Shown: positions 43,871-53,369, counted from the stretch's first letter. The stretch is 64,000 nt of DNA from Anaerolineae bacterium (GCA_030432295.1 JAUIHI010000011.1:1-64000); one strand, 5' to 3'. The notes: generated from the letters alone by a model not told the origin. Numbers and translations are program-made.

Positions 43871-45157
43871 CTACTTTGCACACCCCCAGGGCGTGTAGTT
43901 GTCGGCGTTGGGACGGATGCGGAACTCAGCCTGGCCAGCGTCGGTGTTGCCCACTGCATTGACGACTTTGTTGTCAACCCACTGCTCGATCCAATAGGGT
44001 TCCCCCGCACCACCGAAGCGGGCGATGTCCACAGGCAGGCCGTCGATCTTCAGATAGCCGCTGGCGTGGATGGAGCCAATGCCTTTGGGGATGGCCCGAT
44101 ACCAGTTGCCGTCGCTGTCCTTGCGATAGACCCGAATCCAGGCGTAGTTAGGCGGGTTCGGTGGCACACAGGTGATCAGATTGCCGACGCCGGAAAGAAC
44201 GATATCGTTCTCCATCGTCAACTGAGCGCTGGCATTGCCCCCCGCGTCAAAGTATTCCATCCGTACCGAATGGACACCTTCCTGAAGCAGAACCTTTGCT
44301 TCAAAGCTGGAGGTGGGCATAGAATACCATCGATCGATGACCAGTTCACCGTCCACCCAGAGACGCACGCCGTCGTCGGTGGTGGTTTTGAAGCGCCACA
44401 TACTGCCCTGAAAGTAGATATTGCGGGTCCAGCGCACGGAGAAGTGGTCGTCGTTGACTACCCCAGCCACGGGGGAACCGCCGCCCCAGTCAAAGTCGAT
44501 GGCGGCGTCGCTACGCACAACAACCGGCGCGCCAGCCAGATTTTCGCTGTTGAAGTATTCGCCCTTCCACGCGCCATCTTCCGGCGCAGCAATGGGGGGC
44601 TTGCCGCTGGGCGGCGGAGCAGGGGAGGCCGTGGGCGTGACTGTCGGGCTTCCCGGCGGTGAGACAGAGAGCGTTTCCAGCGAGAACTTCACAACCGCCG
44701 CGCCGTAGCGCTCGTAATATTCGACCCGCACTTCGTGCTGGCCGCCGGGCATATCCCGGTCGGTGGTGAAGGTACGCACGCCGTGATCCCACCAGCCATT
44801 GACGACGAGATCGTCGTCCACATAGACCCGCACGCCGTCGTCGCCGGTGACGGAGAAGCGGTAGCGGCCCGCGGGCAGATCGACGATTCGTGTCCAGCGG
44901 GCCGAGAAGCCATTTGTATTCACACTGGCATCGGGCGAGCCAAGCCCCCAGTTGTGGTCCAGGGTTGTCTCGTCCCGGAAGAAAGCGGGCTGACCGGATA
45001 GGCTGGTGTTGTTCCAATAGACCGCACGCCAGGCCGGTTCGGTGGCCGCGCCGTAGACGGGTGCTTCTGCCAATGCGTTCCCCGAAAAGAGTGCCAGCCC
45101 AGCCAGTAGACTGAGGCACAAAAGCAGAAAGAGTGGATATTTGATTTTCATTTTCAT
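43871..45157 (-). CDS. Secreted protein with two PA14 domains
   Basis: 428 residues. A signal peptide (LFLLLCLSLLAGLALFSGNALA) is followed by two PA14-type carbohydrate-binding domains at about 40-165 and 195-310, separated by a Pro/Thr/Ser linker. Each has the core TGDDGVRVYVDD or TTDDGVRLWVDGE, the Asp-Asp-Gly turn that binds calcium and sugar. The last ~100 residues (from about CVPPNPPNYAW) form an extra domain ending in Trp-Gly-Cys. It probably binds glycans outside the cell. ATG 45157 is preferred because GGGG lies six bases before it; ATG 45151 is possible. Confidence 0.85.
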   Translation of the reverse strand: MKMKIKYPLFLLLCLSLLAGLALFSGNALAEAPVYGAATEPAWRAVYWNNTSLSGQPAFFRDETTLDHNWGLGSPDASVNTNGFSARWTRIVDLPAGRYRFSVTGDDGVRVYVDDDLVVNGWWDHGVRTFTTDRDMPGGQHEVRVEYYERYGAAVVKFSLETLSVSPPGSPTVTPTASPAPPPSGKPPIAAPEDGAWKGEYFNSENLAGAPVVVRSDAAIDFDWGGGSPVAGVVNDDHFSVRWTRNIYFQGSMWRFKTTTDDGVRLWVDGELVIDRWYSMPTSSFEAKVLLQEGVHSVRMEYFDAGGNASAQLTMENDIVLSGVGNLITCVPPNPPNYAWIRVYRKDSDGNWYRAIPKGIGSIHASGYLKIDGLPVDIARFGGAGEPYWIEQWVDNKVVNAVGNTDAGQAEFRIRPNADNYTPWGCAK

Positions 45158-45257
45158 TGGATTCCCCTTTATGTGGGCAAAACCAAAAGATGGATACATC
45201 CCGATATTCTCAAGACGAAGTAGATTTGTTCTCTGTTCCAGTCAAAACAGGCAAGTT

Positions 45258-46145
45258 TCATTTTTTGCGCAGGGGCACAAAACCACTGCCCAGCGCCTGG
45301 TGTGCGTCACCGATAATTACAAAAGCTCCTTCGTCGATCTGACCAACAATACGCTTGAGATCGTTCACCTGTGGGCGAAAGATCGTGCAGAAAATCATGT
45401 GTCGGGTCTCGCCTGTGTAGCCGCCGGTGATCTCCCAACGGCTGACCCCCCGGTCCAGCCCGGTCATCAGGCCCGCGGTCATCTCCTCTGGACAATTGGT
45501 AATGATACTGGCCGTGCGTACACTGCTCGGCCCTTCCAGCGTATAGTCCGAAGCCAGGCCGCTGAGGAAGAGAGCCAGCATGGCATAGAGCGAAACTTCC
45601 CAGCCAAATACTATCCCCATTGTAATCACAATCAGCCCATCTGTCCACAGATAGACCTGACTGAGCGGCGTGCCCGTGCGCATCTGAATCACCCGGCCCA
45701 GAATACCCGTGCCGCCCATTGTGGCCCCTGCCCGGAAGATCAGCCCGCCGCCGATGCCCCCCACAATCCCGCCATAGATGGTATTGAGCAGCAGGTCAGC
45801 CGTCAGCGGAAACTGGGGCGCGTAGAGAGGGAAATAGAGTGTGATGTAGTCGGTGGATATAGAAAAGAGCGCGACCGAAAAGACCGTCTTGAAGACAAAA
45901 CGCCAGCGCCCCAACTGGAAAAAGCCCAGAATGAGGAGCGGGATATTCATCACAGCGTAGAGCATTCCCACACTCAGCCCGGTGTAGTGGTTGACGACAA
46001 TACTCACACCGCCGATGCCGCCCGCAGCGATATTGAAGGGAACCTGAAAGACCGCATAGGCGAAGGCAGCCAGCAACACGCCCACGACCAGCAGCATAAA
46101 TTGACGAAGGGCATTGCCAATATCACCCCAATTGATACGACGCAT
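45258..46145 (-). CDS. YitT family membrane protein with DUF2179 domain
   Basis: 295 residues. Five to six membrane helices (about 12-210) with IAAGGIGGVSIVVNHYTG and GATMGGTGILGRVI, followed by a soluble DUF2179 domain from about 225 to the end. The family is widespread, with no firm function; transport is suspected. ATG 46145 has an excellent AGGAGG site. The leader (46160-46240) holds a loose palindrome of GACGGCGG type. Confidence 0.9.
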   Translation of the reverse strand: MRRINWGDIGNALRQFMLLVVGVLLAAFAYAVFQVPFNIAAGGIGGVSIVVNHYTGLSVGMLYAVMNIPLLILGFFQLGRWRFVFKTVFSVALFSISTDYITLYFPLYAPQFPLTADLLLNTIYGGIVGGIGGGLIFRAGATMGGTGILGRVIQMRTGTPLSQVYLWTDGLIVITMGIVFGWEVSLYAMLALFLSGLASDYTLEGPSSVRTASIITNCPEEMTAGLMTGLDRGVSRWEITGGYTGETRHMIFCTIFRPQVNDLKRIVGQIDEGAFVIIGDAHQALGSGFVPLRKK

Positions 46146-46235
46146 AAAAACCTCCTGAAATAAAGACGGCGGTCCGCGGACCGCTTCCAGTGACGAATAT
46201 CTCCGCGGTCTGCGGTCTATCGTCCGCCGTCCAAT

Positions 46236-46282
46236 AAAAAAAGCCGCAGAGTCGTGGGCGGTCACCCAGGGGACTCTGCGGC
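46236..46282 (-). terminator. Rho-independent terminator of the second enolase-superfamily gene
   Basis: On the minus strand GCCGCAGAGTC (46282-46272) pairs with 46253-46243, followed by seven T. It lies 33 bases after the gene stop at 46315. Confidence 0.9.
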
Positions 46283-46314
46283 ACTTGCAACATCAATCAT
46301 ACACTGGGCAGGGA

Positions 46315-47484
46315 TCAGGCCAAAACTTCCCGCTTTTCGATTTTGCTTTCGTCCAGAACCATCCCCAGACCGGGCAGGTCGGGCAGAGTAATCGCGCCGT
46401 TTTCGGGACGGTAAACAACCGTCTGGAAGAACTGCTTGACCTCCTGATAGCGCAACAGAAATTCCACATACGGGACGGTGGCGGGGGACTGCGCGCCGGC
46501 CACGTGCAATGCGGGCAGCAACGAATGGCCGTGCGCGATGACCGGCACTTCGTAGGCCGAACCGAGGGTACAGACTTTCATCTGCTCGCTGATGCCGCCG
46601 GTCCAGTCCGGGTCGTTCTGCAGCACATCCACCGCGCCATTCGCCAGCAATTCCTTCACCTGCCAGCGGGTGTAGACGTGCTCCCCTGTGGCGATGGGCA
46701 CTGTCGAGGCCGCCCGCAACTGGACGAATCCCCCCACCCGCTCCGGCGGAATCGGCTCTTCCATCCAGCGCGGGGTCAGATGGGCCAGTTCCTGCACCAT
46801 TTTGGTAGCGTAGGCCAGGTCCCAACCCCAGAAGGCGTCGAACATCACATCGTAGAGGGAGCCGACCGCGGCACGCACGGCTTCGGCCATTGCCAGATTT
46901 TTCGCCATCCCCGCCGCGCCGTCGCCGGGTCCGTAGCGGAAGAACCATTTCTGGGCCGCGTAGCCTTTGGCCTTATACTCAGCGGCCAGTTTGCCCGCGT
47001 CTTCCGGCGCGGTGGAGAAGCCCAGCATACTGGCATAGGCGGGGACCGCGGGCCGGGTGGGTCCGCCCAGCAGCCGGTAGACGGGCTGGCCCCAGGCTTT
47101 GCCCTTCAGGTCCCACAGAGCGATGTCGATGGCACTGGCCCCGGTGACGAAGTAGCCGCTCTTGCCGTGGCGGTCCATGCGCAACATCTGGTCCGAGAGC
47201 AGTTCCGTCGCCAGCGGGTCCCGGCCGATCAGAAAGGCGCGCAGACTGTGGCGGATGGTGAAGACGTTGGGTTCTTCAATCGGGCCGAAGATGCCGGAGA
47301 CGCCTTCGTCGGTCTGGATTTCCACATAGAGCGCGCTGATGGGCCGTTCGCTGATGCCCGTATCGCCGTCGATATTGAACTCCGGGTAGATGTCCAGGGC
47401 TTTGGCCTGGCGGCTGCCGGTTGCAAACTGGGGGCCAGTATACCTGCCACTGACCCGAAAGAGTACGACGTCGGTGATTTTCAT
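46315..47484 (-). CDS. Enolase-superfamily sugar-acid dehydratase-like protein (mandelate racemase group)
   Basis: 389 residues. KWFFRYGPGDG near 175, MFDAFWGWD near 220 (first metal Asp), RWMEEPIPPE near 248 (Glu) and IATGEHVY near 270 (Glu) are seen, and VIAHGHSL near 328 gives the likely base His. These blocks resemble L-rhamnonate dehydratase-type enzymes more than muconate lactonizing ones. It is a distant paralogue of the gene at 28775. AAAAGGAG lies before the ATG. It may work with AraD1 in breakdown of sugar acids; the substrate is not known. Confidence 0.87.
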   Translation of the reverse strand: MKITDVVLFRVSGRYTGPQFATGSRQAKALDIYPEFNIDGDTGISERPISALYVEIQTDEGVSGIFGPIEEPNVFTIRHSLRAFLIGRDPLATELLSDQMLRMDRHGKSGYFVTGASAIDIALWDLKGKAWGQPVYRLLGGPTRPAVPAYASMLGFSTAPEDAGKLAAEYKAKGYAAQKWFFRYGPGDGAAGMAKNLAMAEAVRAAVGSLYDVMFDAFWGWDLAYATKMVQELAHLTPRWMEEPIPPERVGGFVQLRAASTVPIATGEHVYTRWQVKELLANGAVDVLQNDPDWTGGISEQMKVCTLGSAYEVPVIAHGHSLLPALHVAGAQSPATVPYVEFLLRYQEVKQFFQTVVYRPENGAITLPDLPGLGMVLDESKIEKREVLA

Positions 47485-47552
47485 AGGAGTCTCCTTTTAG
47501 GGGAAGTATTGCGAATTAGTAGCCACAAACATTACGTACGAATCGGACCAGT

Positions 47553-47665
47553 GAACGCTGATTGAGTAGCCGAATCATCGAGGCGTATCGAAATCAAGCG
47601 AACGGGTCTACCCGCTAGGTTTCGATACGGCTGGAAAAAGCCCCAGCCTACTCAACCGGCGCTAG
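47553..47665. repeat. Long imperfect palindrome, copy 2 of the MITE-like element
   Basis: 113 bases. The left part has CGCTGATTGAGTAGCCGA and GTATCGAAATCAAGCGAACG, the reverse complement of the right arm of copy 1 (36883-37011). The right part has GGTTTCGATACGGCT and CTACTCAACCGGCGCT. It overlaps the last six codons of the DUF3604-like gene, which therefore ends in element sequence. Confidence 0.75.
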
Positions 47666-49843
47666 TCTTGTCTTGTGTCCGTTGACGTAAATCGGGCTGG
47701 ACCAGGCCGCGTGGCCGTCGGTCTGAAGCGCTTTGACAAAATAGGGCGTGCGCTCGCCTGCTGGCGGGGTGAGGGTTTGGGTCAGTTGCAGACTGTACGC
47801 TGCAACCTCCTCCGGGTAGCGCTCGACGCAGACCTGCATTCCCAGCCCGCCAAAATCGAAAATCCGCTGCCTGTCGCTCTCCTCCGGGCCGAGACGCAAT
47901 TCTGCCAGTTCTACTTCACAGCGACCCACCGCCGACTCGAAGATCAGCCGCCCACTGTCCGCCCGGTTCAGGGTCAGGTCAATGCCGTCGGTGTCGCCGG
48001 TGGTGGAACTGGCAAAGGCGATCTGCTGCCCCTCCTGCCCGGTGATGCCGTCCGCGGCCGAGTCGAAGGCAAAGGGGGACGCGGCCAAAATCGTCGCGCC
48101 TTCCACACGAATCGAACCGTCCCAGACCACCCGCCGCCCCCGACCCCGCATACGCGCGCCCCGCCAGCTCACCCGCACCCGCCGGGACGGATCGCCAGTG
48201 GTGAATGCAGCGGGCCGCACCTGCGCAATCGCTTCCCGGCCCTGAAAAAGCGTCAACGATTCCAGCGGGCCACAACCCACGACCGACGCCCGAACATCCA
48301 CAGGCCCGGACGCGTCGATGACCGACCCCATCGGCTGGCCGTCAATGGCAAAGTCCAGATCGATGCGAGGGCCTGTCGTGCCGTAGCAGCGGCGGGAACG
48401 GAGGGCAGCAAAGACCGCATCCCGCGTCAGCGTCTCGGCCAGCACGCAGGTCAGCCCGCCCCCAATCCCAAACTCCCCCGCGCTGGGACCTTCCGCGCCG
48501 GGTCGGCCTTTGTGGCCGTCGCTGTTGCACATCACCCCGACTGTATAGCCCATCTCGAAGGCATCCCACAGCATCCACTCGAAGACACCCCAGCAGGAGA
48601 CCAGCTCCACCAGCGGCCCCAGTTCCTCGTCGAAATAGCGGCGGATGTCGGCGTAACGTCCGCCTACGTGACTGCCCAGCAGCACATCCTGCGGCGGGAT
48701 GTGCTGGCGGATGCGGGCAAAGAGTTGGCTGGCCGGGTGGGCCGGGCTGGCCGCGTCCTCCGGCGTGTGGGGAATCTGCCAGTGGCTGGAACGGAAGATG
48801 GGCTGGCCCTCCTGCCGGTAGATGACGTTGCGGTCGCCGCCAGCCGGGGTGTTGGCCGACCATTCGTAGCCGGGGAAGACGACAAAGCGGCCCTCTGCGT
48901 GAAACTGGCTGACTGTGCGGTTGAGGTGCGCCCAGTAGGCATCGTCCATTTGAAAGTCATTGCCCTGATGGCTGGCAAAATCCAGCCGGGCCACATCCCG
49001 GCCAAAGGTGAAGTATTCGGCCTCTGTGCCCGTGCCCACCGTGCCCGCGGTCTGGGCGTGGAGATCGCCCCAGAAACGGGCGCGGGGTGGACGTTCGGCA
49101 AAGGCAGTGATGGGGTTGCTGCGACAGGACAGATCGCCTGCGCTTGCCAGCACCCAGCCTGTGCTCGGCGTGTGGCAGAGCAGGCGATTGCCCTCAATCT
49201 CCGCCGCGCCTTCTCCGCTCCAGGCCAGTTTCAGGTCGTTCGGGGCAGGTGTGGGGTTGCCCCAGCGATCCTGCCCCTTCACAAAAATCTCCACCCGCTC
49301 ACCTACGACTGTTTGGGCGGGGAGAATACAGACCAGTTCCACCGCGGGGCCGGAGACGACGGGAAAGAACGGCGAAGTGGGCAGGGGCAGGGCGACGCTG
49401 GCGTTGGTGGGATCGACCAGCAGCCGGAATTCGTGGGCCGACTCCTGGAAGGTCTGGGCGCGAATACCGGGCGATCCCTGACTGCGGTCGCCGAGGGTGA
49501 TGGTTACAGTGTCGCCGGGAGCCAGGCTGCCGTCGTAGACATCGATGACCAGGCACTTCATCCAGGGCCGTTCGTGGCCCTTGCGGTGGAAGTAGGGGCG
49601 CAGCCGGGCCGGGCCGTCGGTGGTCACAGTCGTGTAGCCGGGCGCGGCGGGCTGGTCAAATTGAGGCATTTCCCAATCGCTGGCAAAGCGCTGGGCCAGT
49701 TTCAGCGTGCCCCCCTCGTCGATGCCGTAGCTGCCGACAGTGTAGGTGAGGGTCCACTGGCCGACGCTGCCCGCTATCACCGGGCCGGGCGGGTCAAGAG
49801 TCACTATTCCCAGCCGATGGCTGGTCAGTTCGTCGTCGGTCAT
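47648..49843 (-). CDS. DUF3604-like (PHP-like) protein
   Basis: 731 residues. The first ~260 are beta-rich with a sugar-binding-like look. From about residue 273, ARFWGDLHAQTAG starts a PHP/DUF3604-like metal-hydrolase domain, with LDFASHQGND, GYEWSANTP, GSHVGGRYAD and MCNSDGHKGRPG supplying His and Asp residues for metals. Its reaction is unknown. The start overlaps the GNAT gene stop by four bases (ATGA), so the two are coupled. The stop lies in a palindromic element. Confidence 0.78.
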   Translation of the reverse strand: MTDDELTSHRLGIVTLDPPGPVIAGSVGQWTLTYTVGSYGIDEGGTLKLAQRFASDWEMPQFDQPAAPGYTTVTTDGPARLRPYFHRKGHERPWMKCLVIDVYDGSLAPGDTVTITLGDRSQGSPGIRAQTFQESAHEFRLLVDPTNASVALPLPTSPFFPVVSGPAVELVCILPAQTVVGERVEIFVKGQDRWGNPTPAPNDLKLAWSGEGAAEIEGNRLLCHTPSTGWVLASAGDLSCRSNPITAFAERPPRARFWGDLHAQTAGTVGTGTEAEYFTFGRDVARLDFASHQGNDFQMDDAYWAHLNRTVSQFHAEGRFVVFPGYEWSANTPAGGDRNVIYRQEGQPIFRSSHWQIPHTPEDAASPAHPASQLFARIRQHIPPQDVLLGSHVGGRYADIRRYFDEELGPLVELVSCWGVFEWMLWDAFEMGYTVGVMCNSDGHKGRPGAEGPSAGEFGIGGGLTCVLAETLTRDAVFAALRSRRCYGTTGPRIDLDFAIDGQPMGSVIDASGPVDVRASVVGCGPLESLTLFQGREAIAQVRPAAFTTGDPSRRVRVSWRGARMRGRGRRVVWDGSIRVEGATILAASPFAFDSAADGITGQEGQQIAFASSTTGDTDGIDLTLNRADSGRLIFESAVGRCEVELAELRLGPEESDRQRIFDFGGLGMQVCVERYPEEVAAYSLQLTQTLTPPAGERTPYFVKALQTDGHAAWSSPIYVNGHKTRLAPVE

Positions 49844-50340
49844 CGCTCGTTTCCTTCCAGAATCAGTTCCATCACTACCGAAGGCGTGCCCACCCGGTTG
49901 GCGATCTCCTCGACGGTGACAAAGCCCAGCCGTTGGTAGAGATGGACAGCCGGATTGCTGCGCCGCACAGAGAGAACGAGCGCGGGATAGTGACCAGTCA
50001 CTTCGGTAATAAGTTGTGCCAGCAGCGCGCTGCCGACACCCCGGCCCCGCCACTCTGGACGCACGCCGATTGCCAGTTCGGGGATGTACGCGGCCGCGTA
50101 GTTGCGGGCGTAGTAACTGTGTTCCAGCAGACGCACCCAGGCCGCGCCGACTGCCGATCCGCTTCCGTCCACCGCCAGCACGCCAATATCGCCGGGTCTG
50201 CCCCAGCCCTCCACATACTTTTTGAGGAAGGGATCGGCCTGGGCCGCGGCCACCGGACCGGCCATTGTAGCCGCGTAGGTCAACATCTCCCACAGCGCCG
50301 ATAGGTCTTCCACTGTAGCCACACGGATCGAATGTGTCAT
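49840..50340 (-). CDS. GNAT family N-acetyltransferase
   Basis: 166 residues, a full single GNAT domain. The acetyl-CoA loop is RPEWRGRGVGSALLAQL near 94-110, and NPAVHLYQRLGFVTVEE near 130 is the C-terminal motif. The substrate is unknown. It is translationally coupled to the DUF3604-like gene downstream. Confidence 0.9.
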   Translation of the reverse strand: MTHSIRVATVEDLSALWEMLTYAATMAGPVAAAQADPFLKKYVEGWGRPGDIGVLAVDGSGSAVGAAWVRLLEHSYYARNYAAAYIPELAIGVRPEWRGRGVGSALLAQLITEVTGHYPALVLSVRRSNPAVHLYQRLGFVTVEEIANRVGTPSVVMELILEGNER

Positions 50341-50379
50341 TTCTGCCTGCCGTCCGCGGTCAGCTGTCTGCCGTCGGGT

Positions 50380-51639
50380 TTATGTCCGATAGTCCCCGTT
50401 GATGGTCACGTAGTCGTGGCTCAGGTCACAGGTCCAGACGGTCGCGCTGCCACTGCCCAGGCCCAGGGCGACCCGCACGGTCACGTCCCGCTGGGCGAAG
50501 ATGGCTGCGGCGTCTTTTTCCGCGTAGTTGGTGGGTGTCCCTGCGGTGACCAGTTGCAGTTCCGGGTTGGCAGCCTGGGGTTCCCCGGCGGCGATGTAGA
50601 GTTCGGCGTTCTGTGGCAGCACCTGCGCGCCGGAATAGCCCACCGCGCAGAGGATGCGACCCCAGTTGGCGTCGCTGCCGAAGAAGGCAGTCTTGACCAG
50701 TGGACTGGTGGCAATGGAATTGGCGGCTCGGTGTGCATCCGCGTCGCTGGTTGCGCCCTGCACCTGCACAGTGACAAACTTCGTCACGCCCTCGCCGTTC
50801 TGCACAATCAGCTTCGCCAGTTCCGCGGATGCGCCTTCCAACACGGCCACAAAAGCCGCATAGGCCGGGCTGCTGGCGTCGGTAATTTCGGCGTTGCCCG
50901 CCGCGCCGTTGGCCAGGACAATGACCGTATCGTTCGTGCTGGTGTCCCCGTCCACACTGATGCGGTTGAAGCTGCGGTTGACTGTCTCAGTCAGGGCCTG
51001 TTGCAGCAGGGGCTGGCTGATGTTCACGTCCGTAGCCAGCACACCCAGCATCGTCGCCATATTGGGATGGATCATCCCCGCGCCTTTGCTGATACCGGTG
51101 ACAGTGACGGTCACGCCGTCCACCTCGGCCTGGCGGGAGGCCCATTTGGGGAAGACATCGGTGGTCATAATCCCACGGGCAGCGGCTTCCCAGCCGGTGG
51201 GGGAGAGTTGGGCTGCCACTTGGGGCGCGCCGTTCTCGATCTTTTCGATGGGCAGTTGCACGCCGATGACGCCGGTGCTCATCACAAAAACTGTGTTGTC
51301 GCTGCTGCCCAGCGCCTTTTCCGCGGCTTCGGCCATCCGTTTGGCATTGACATTGCCCTGGACAGCCGTGCAGGCGTTGGCGCAGCCGCTGTTGATCAGC
51401 ACGCCGTGTATCGCGTCCGGGTTCATCCCCAGCAGTGCTTTGTCGTAGAGCACCGGCGCGGCGGGGAAGGCATTCTGGGTGAAGACGGCCGCGGCTTTGC
51501 AGGGCAGCCGGGAAGCGATCAGCGCCAGGTCCGGCGCGCCGTTCTTTTTGACGCCACAGGCGATTCCCGCCGCGTCAAAGCCCAGCACAGGGATGGGCGA
51601 AACGGAGGGCGCAGGAAAGGGGTGGGGTTTGCTGGTCAT
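50380..51639 (-). CDS. argJ: Bifunctional glutamate N-acetyltransferase/amino-acid acetyltransferase
   Basis: 419 residues. ArgJ recycles the acetyl group from N-acetylornithine to glutamate in arginine synthesis. The precursor cleaves itself before the Thr in HPNMATMLG near 190, giving alpha and beta chains. LINSGCANACT near 75 and NRISVDGDTSTNDT near 220 are family blocks. ATG 51639 was chosen from homology; the frame upstream is repeat. argG lies just upstream on the same strand, 264 bases away, behind a nested palindrome. Confidence 0.95.
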   Translation of the reverse strand: MTSKPHPFPAPSVSPIPVLGFDAAGIACGVKKNGAPDLALIASRLPCKAAAVFTQNAFPAAPVLYDKALLGMNPDAIHGVLINSGCANACTAVQGNVNAKRMAEAAEKALGSSDNTVFVMSTGVIGVQLPIEKIENGAPQVAAQLSPTGWEAAARGIMTTDVFPKWASRQAEVDGVTVTVTGISKGAGMIHPNMATMLGVLATDVNISQPLLQQALTETVNRSFNRISVDGDTSTNDTVIVLANGAAGNAEITDASSPAYAAFVAVLEGASAELAKLIVQNGEGVTKFVTVQVQGATSDADAHRAANSIATSPLVKTAFFGSDANWGRILCAVGYSGAQVLPQNAELYIAAGEPQAANPELQLVTAGTPTNYAEKDAAAIFAQRDVTVRVALGLGSGSATVWTCDLSHDYVTINGDYRT

Positions 51640-51664
51640 TGGCTGGTTTCTCCGTGGGGGAAGT

Positions 51665-51899
51665 ATTGCGAGTTGCGGGTTGTGAGTTGCGTAGGCAGTC
51701 AGATTGGCAGCTCGTTCAATCGAGCTTTGTTGTGACGAGTCAAGTGAAAAACTCGGTTTTTGGCCTTGTTGCAGTGGCGTAGTAATGAAACGTGAAACGC
51801 GAGAAAGGCCGAACAATCTCGCGTTTCACGTTTCATCAGTGCTTGCGATCTCAAAAACTCACTGGTTTGTCACTACCCTCACAATTCGCAACTCGCAAT
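51665..51899. repeat. Nested palindromes between argG and argJ
   Basis: Outer arms 51665-51686 and 51878-51899 (ATTGCGAGTTGCGGGTTGTG type) pair with two mismatches. Inside, 51786-51804 and 51817-51835 are a perfect 19-bp palindrome of the GTGAAACGTGA family. Also inside is AAAAACTCGGTTTTT at 51747-51761. It looks like one repeat inserted into another. Confidence 0.75.
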
Positions 51900-51903
51900 T
51901 CGC

Positions 51904-53169
51904 TCAGTCTCGCTTGAATTCTGTGTAATCCGTCGTGTCGTAGTCGCTGGCACCCGGACCCTCCATACGCAGCATCGCTTCGACTTTCAGGGGCAGGCCA
52001 AAGAGTTTGATGAAACCCTCGGCGTCGGCCTGGTTGTATACGTCGTCCTCGTCGAAGGTGACGTAATCCTCCCGATAGAGGCTGTGGGGGGATTTGCGCC
52101 CGGCCAGAATAACGTTGCCTTTGTAGAGTTTCAGCCGCACAGTGCCGGTGATATTCTGCTCGGTGGTCTGTACAAAAGCATCCAGGGCCTTGCGCAGGGG
52201 GGTAAACCACTGGCCGTTGTAGACCAGTTCGGCGTAGCGCAGCCCCACCTGCTGTTTGTAGTGCAGGGTGTCTTTGTCCAAACAGAGCTGCTCCAGCGCG
52301 GCGTGTGCTTTGTAGAGAAGCGTGCCACCCGGCGTCTCATAGACGCCCCGGCTCTTCATCCCCACCAGCCGATTTTCCACAATATCCACCCGACCGATGG
52401 CGTGCTTGACGCCCAGTGCATTTAGCTCCTGCACCAGCCCCACCGGTCCCTTTGCCACGCCATTCACCCGCTCTGGCACGCCCTGGCGGAAGTAGATTTC
52501 CACATATTCAGGTTTGTCGGGCGCATCCGTCGGGTCGGTGGTCCACTCAAACATATCCTTGGGCGGCTCGTTCCAGGGGTCTTCCAGGGGGCCGCCTTCG
52601 TTGCTCAGATGCCAGAGGTTGCGGTCCTGGCTGTAGATGCGCTCCATTGTGGCCTTGACCGGTACATTCCACTCCGCCGCGTAGTCCAACGCGTCTTTGC
52701 GGCCGCGGATGTCCCATTCCCGCCAGGGGGCGATGATCTTCAGTTTGGGATTGAGGGCCATCACAGTCAGTTCGAAACGCACCTGATCGTTGCCCTTGCC
52801 GGTTGCGCCGTGGGCGATGGCGTCGGCCCCTTCCATCTCGGCCACCTCCACCAGCCGCTTGGCAATCAGCGGGCGGGCAAAGGATGTGCCCAGCAGATAG
52901 TCCCGCTCGTAGAGCGCGCCGGCCTGCATTGTGGGGAAGACGAAATCGGTGAGGAATTCGGAGCGCAGGTCCTCCACATAGCACTTGGACGCGCCCGAAG
53001 CGATGGCCTTCTCTTCCAGGCCGGGCAGTTCGTCGTCCTGGCCCAGATTGGCGCAGAAACAGACGACCTCGCAGCCGTAGTTGTTCTTCAGCCACGGCAC
53101 AATCACACTGGTGTCCAGCCCACCCGAATAGGCGAGGACTGCTTTTTTGACGGTTCCCGTTTTGGACAT
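51904..53169 (-). CDS. argG: Argininosuccinate synthase
   Basis: 421 residues. It joins citrulline and aspartate with ATP in the penultimate step of arginine synthesis. The PP-loop is [11 protein letters not shown] near 12-22, [13 protein letters not shown] near 123 binds citrulline/aspartate, and EGGPLEDPW near 200 is conserved. The ribosome site AAGGAG lies eight bases before ATG 53169. The leader of about 220 bases carries an intrinsic terminator and an upstream Arg-rich ORF, so expression is probably controlled by attenuation. Confidence 0.97.
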   Translation of the reverse strand: MSKTGTVKKAVLAYSGGLDTSVIVPWLKNNYGCEVVCFCANLGQDDELPGLEEKAIASGASKCYVEDLRSEFLTDFVFPTMQAGALYERDYLLGTSFARPLIAKRLVEVAEMEGADAIAHGATGKGNDQVRFELTVMALNPKLKIIAPWREWDIRGRKDALDYAAEWNVPVKATMERIYSQDRNLWHLSNEGGPLEDPWNEPPKDMFEWTTDPTDAPDKPEYVEIYFRQGVPERVNGVAKGPVGLVQELNALGVKHAIGRVDIVENRLVGMKSRGVYETPGGTLLYKAHAALEQLCLDKDTLHYKQQVGLRYAELVYNGQWFTPLRKALDAFVQTTEQNITGTVRLKLYKGNVILAGRKSPHSLYREDYVTFDEDDVYNQADAEGFIKLFGLPLKVEAMLRMEGPGASDYDTTDYTEFKRD

Positions 53170-53207
53170 TGGGGTTCTCCTTGTGAAAAAACGTGTAAAA
53201 ACACAAC

Positions 53208-53240
53208 AAAAAACGCCACCCGGATGATCCGATGTGGCGT
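53208..53240 (-). terminator. Intrinsic terminator in the argG leader
   Basis: On the minus strand ACGCCAC (53240-53234) pairs with GTGGCGT (53219-53213). Inside the loop CGGAT and ATCCG pair further. Six T follow. It ends 39 bases before the argG ATG and 54 bases after the leader ORF stop, the usual position of an attenuator. Confidence 0.8.
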
Positions 53241-53294
53241 GCAGGAAACGGTGCAAATGGGCAGAAAAACAGACCGAACCGGGAATCCGATTCG

Positions 53295-53369
53295 CTAGCG
53301 GTCTGTGTACCCGCTTCCTGCGGGCCTCCTCCTGCGCAATGCAATGGACAGCATCTGTAATATTCTCAT
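53295..53369 (-). CDS. Putative Arg-rich leader peptide of argG
   Basis: A 24-codon ORF from ATG 53369 to TAG 53297-53295. Codons 12-15 are CGC AGG AGG AGG, four Arg in a row, and codons 2 and 24 are also Arg. Right after the run, CCCGC and GCGGG can pair. ACAGACCG (53306-53299) can pair with CGGTCTGT around 53274-53267, giving possible pause and anti-terminator stems before the terminator at 53208-53240. A weak point is that no clear ribosome site precedes the ATG. It could also be chance. Confidence 0.5.
   Translation of the reverse strand: MRILQMLSIALRRRRPAGSGYTDR

Noticed and set aside
47648-50293. Longer 881-residue version of the DUF3604-like protein
   Set aside because: The extra 150 residues overlap the GNAT gene out of frame; the ATGA overlap at 49840-49843 gives the natural start.
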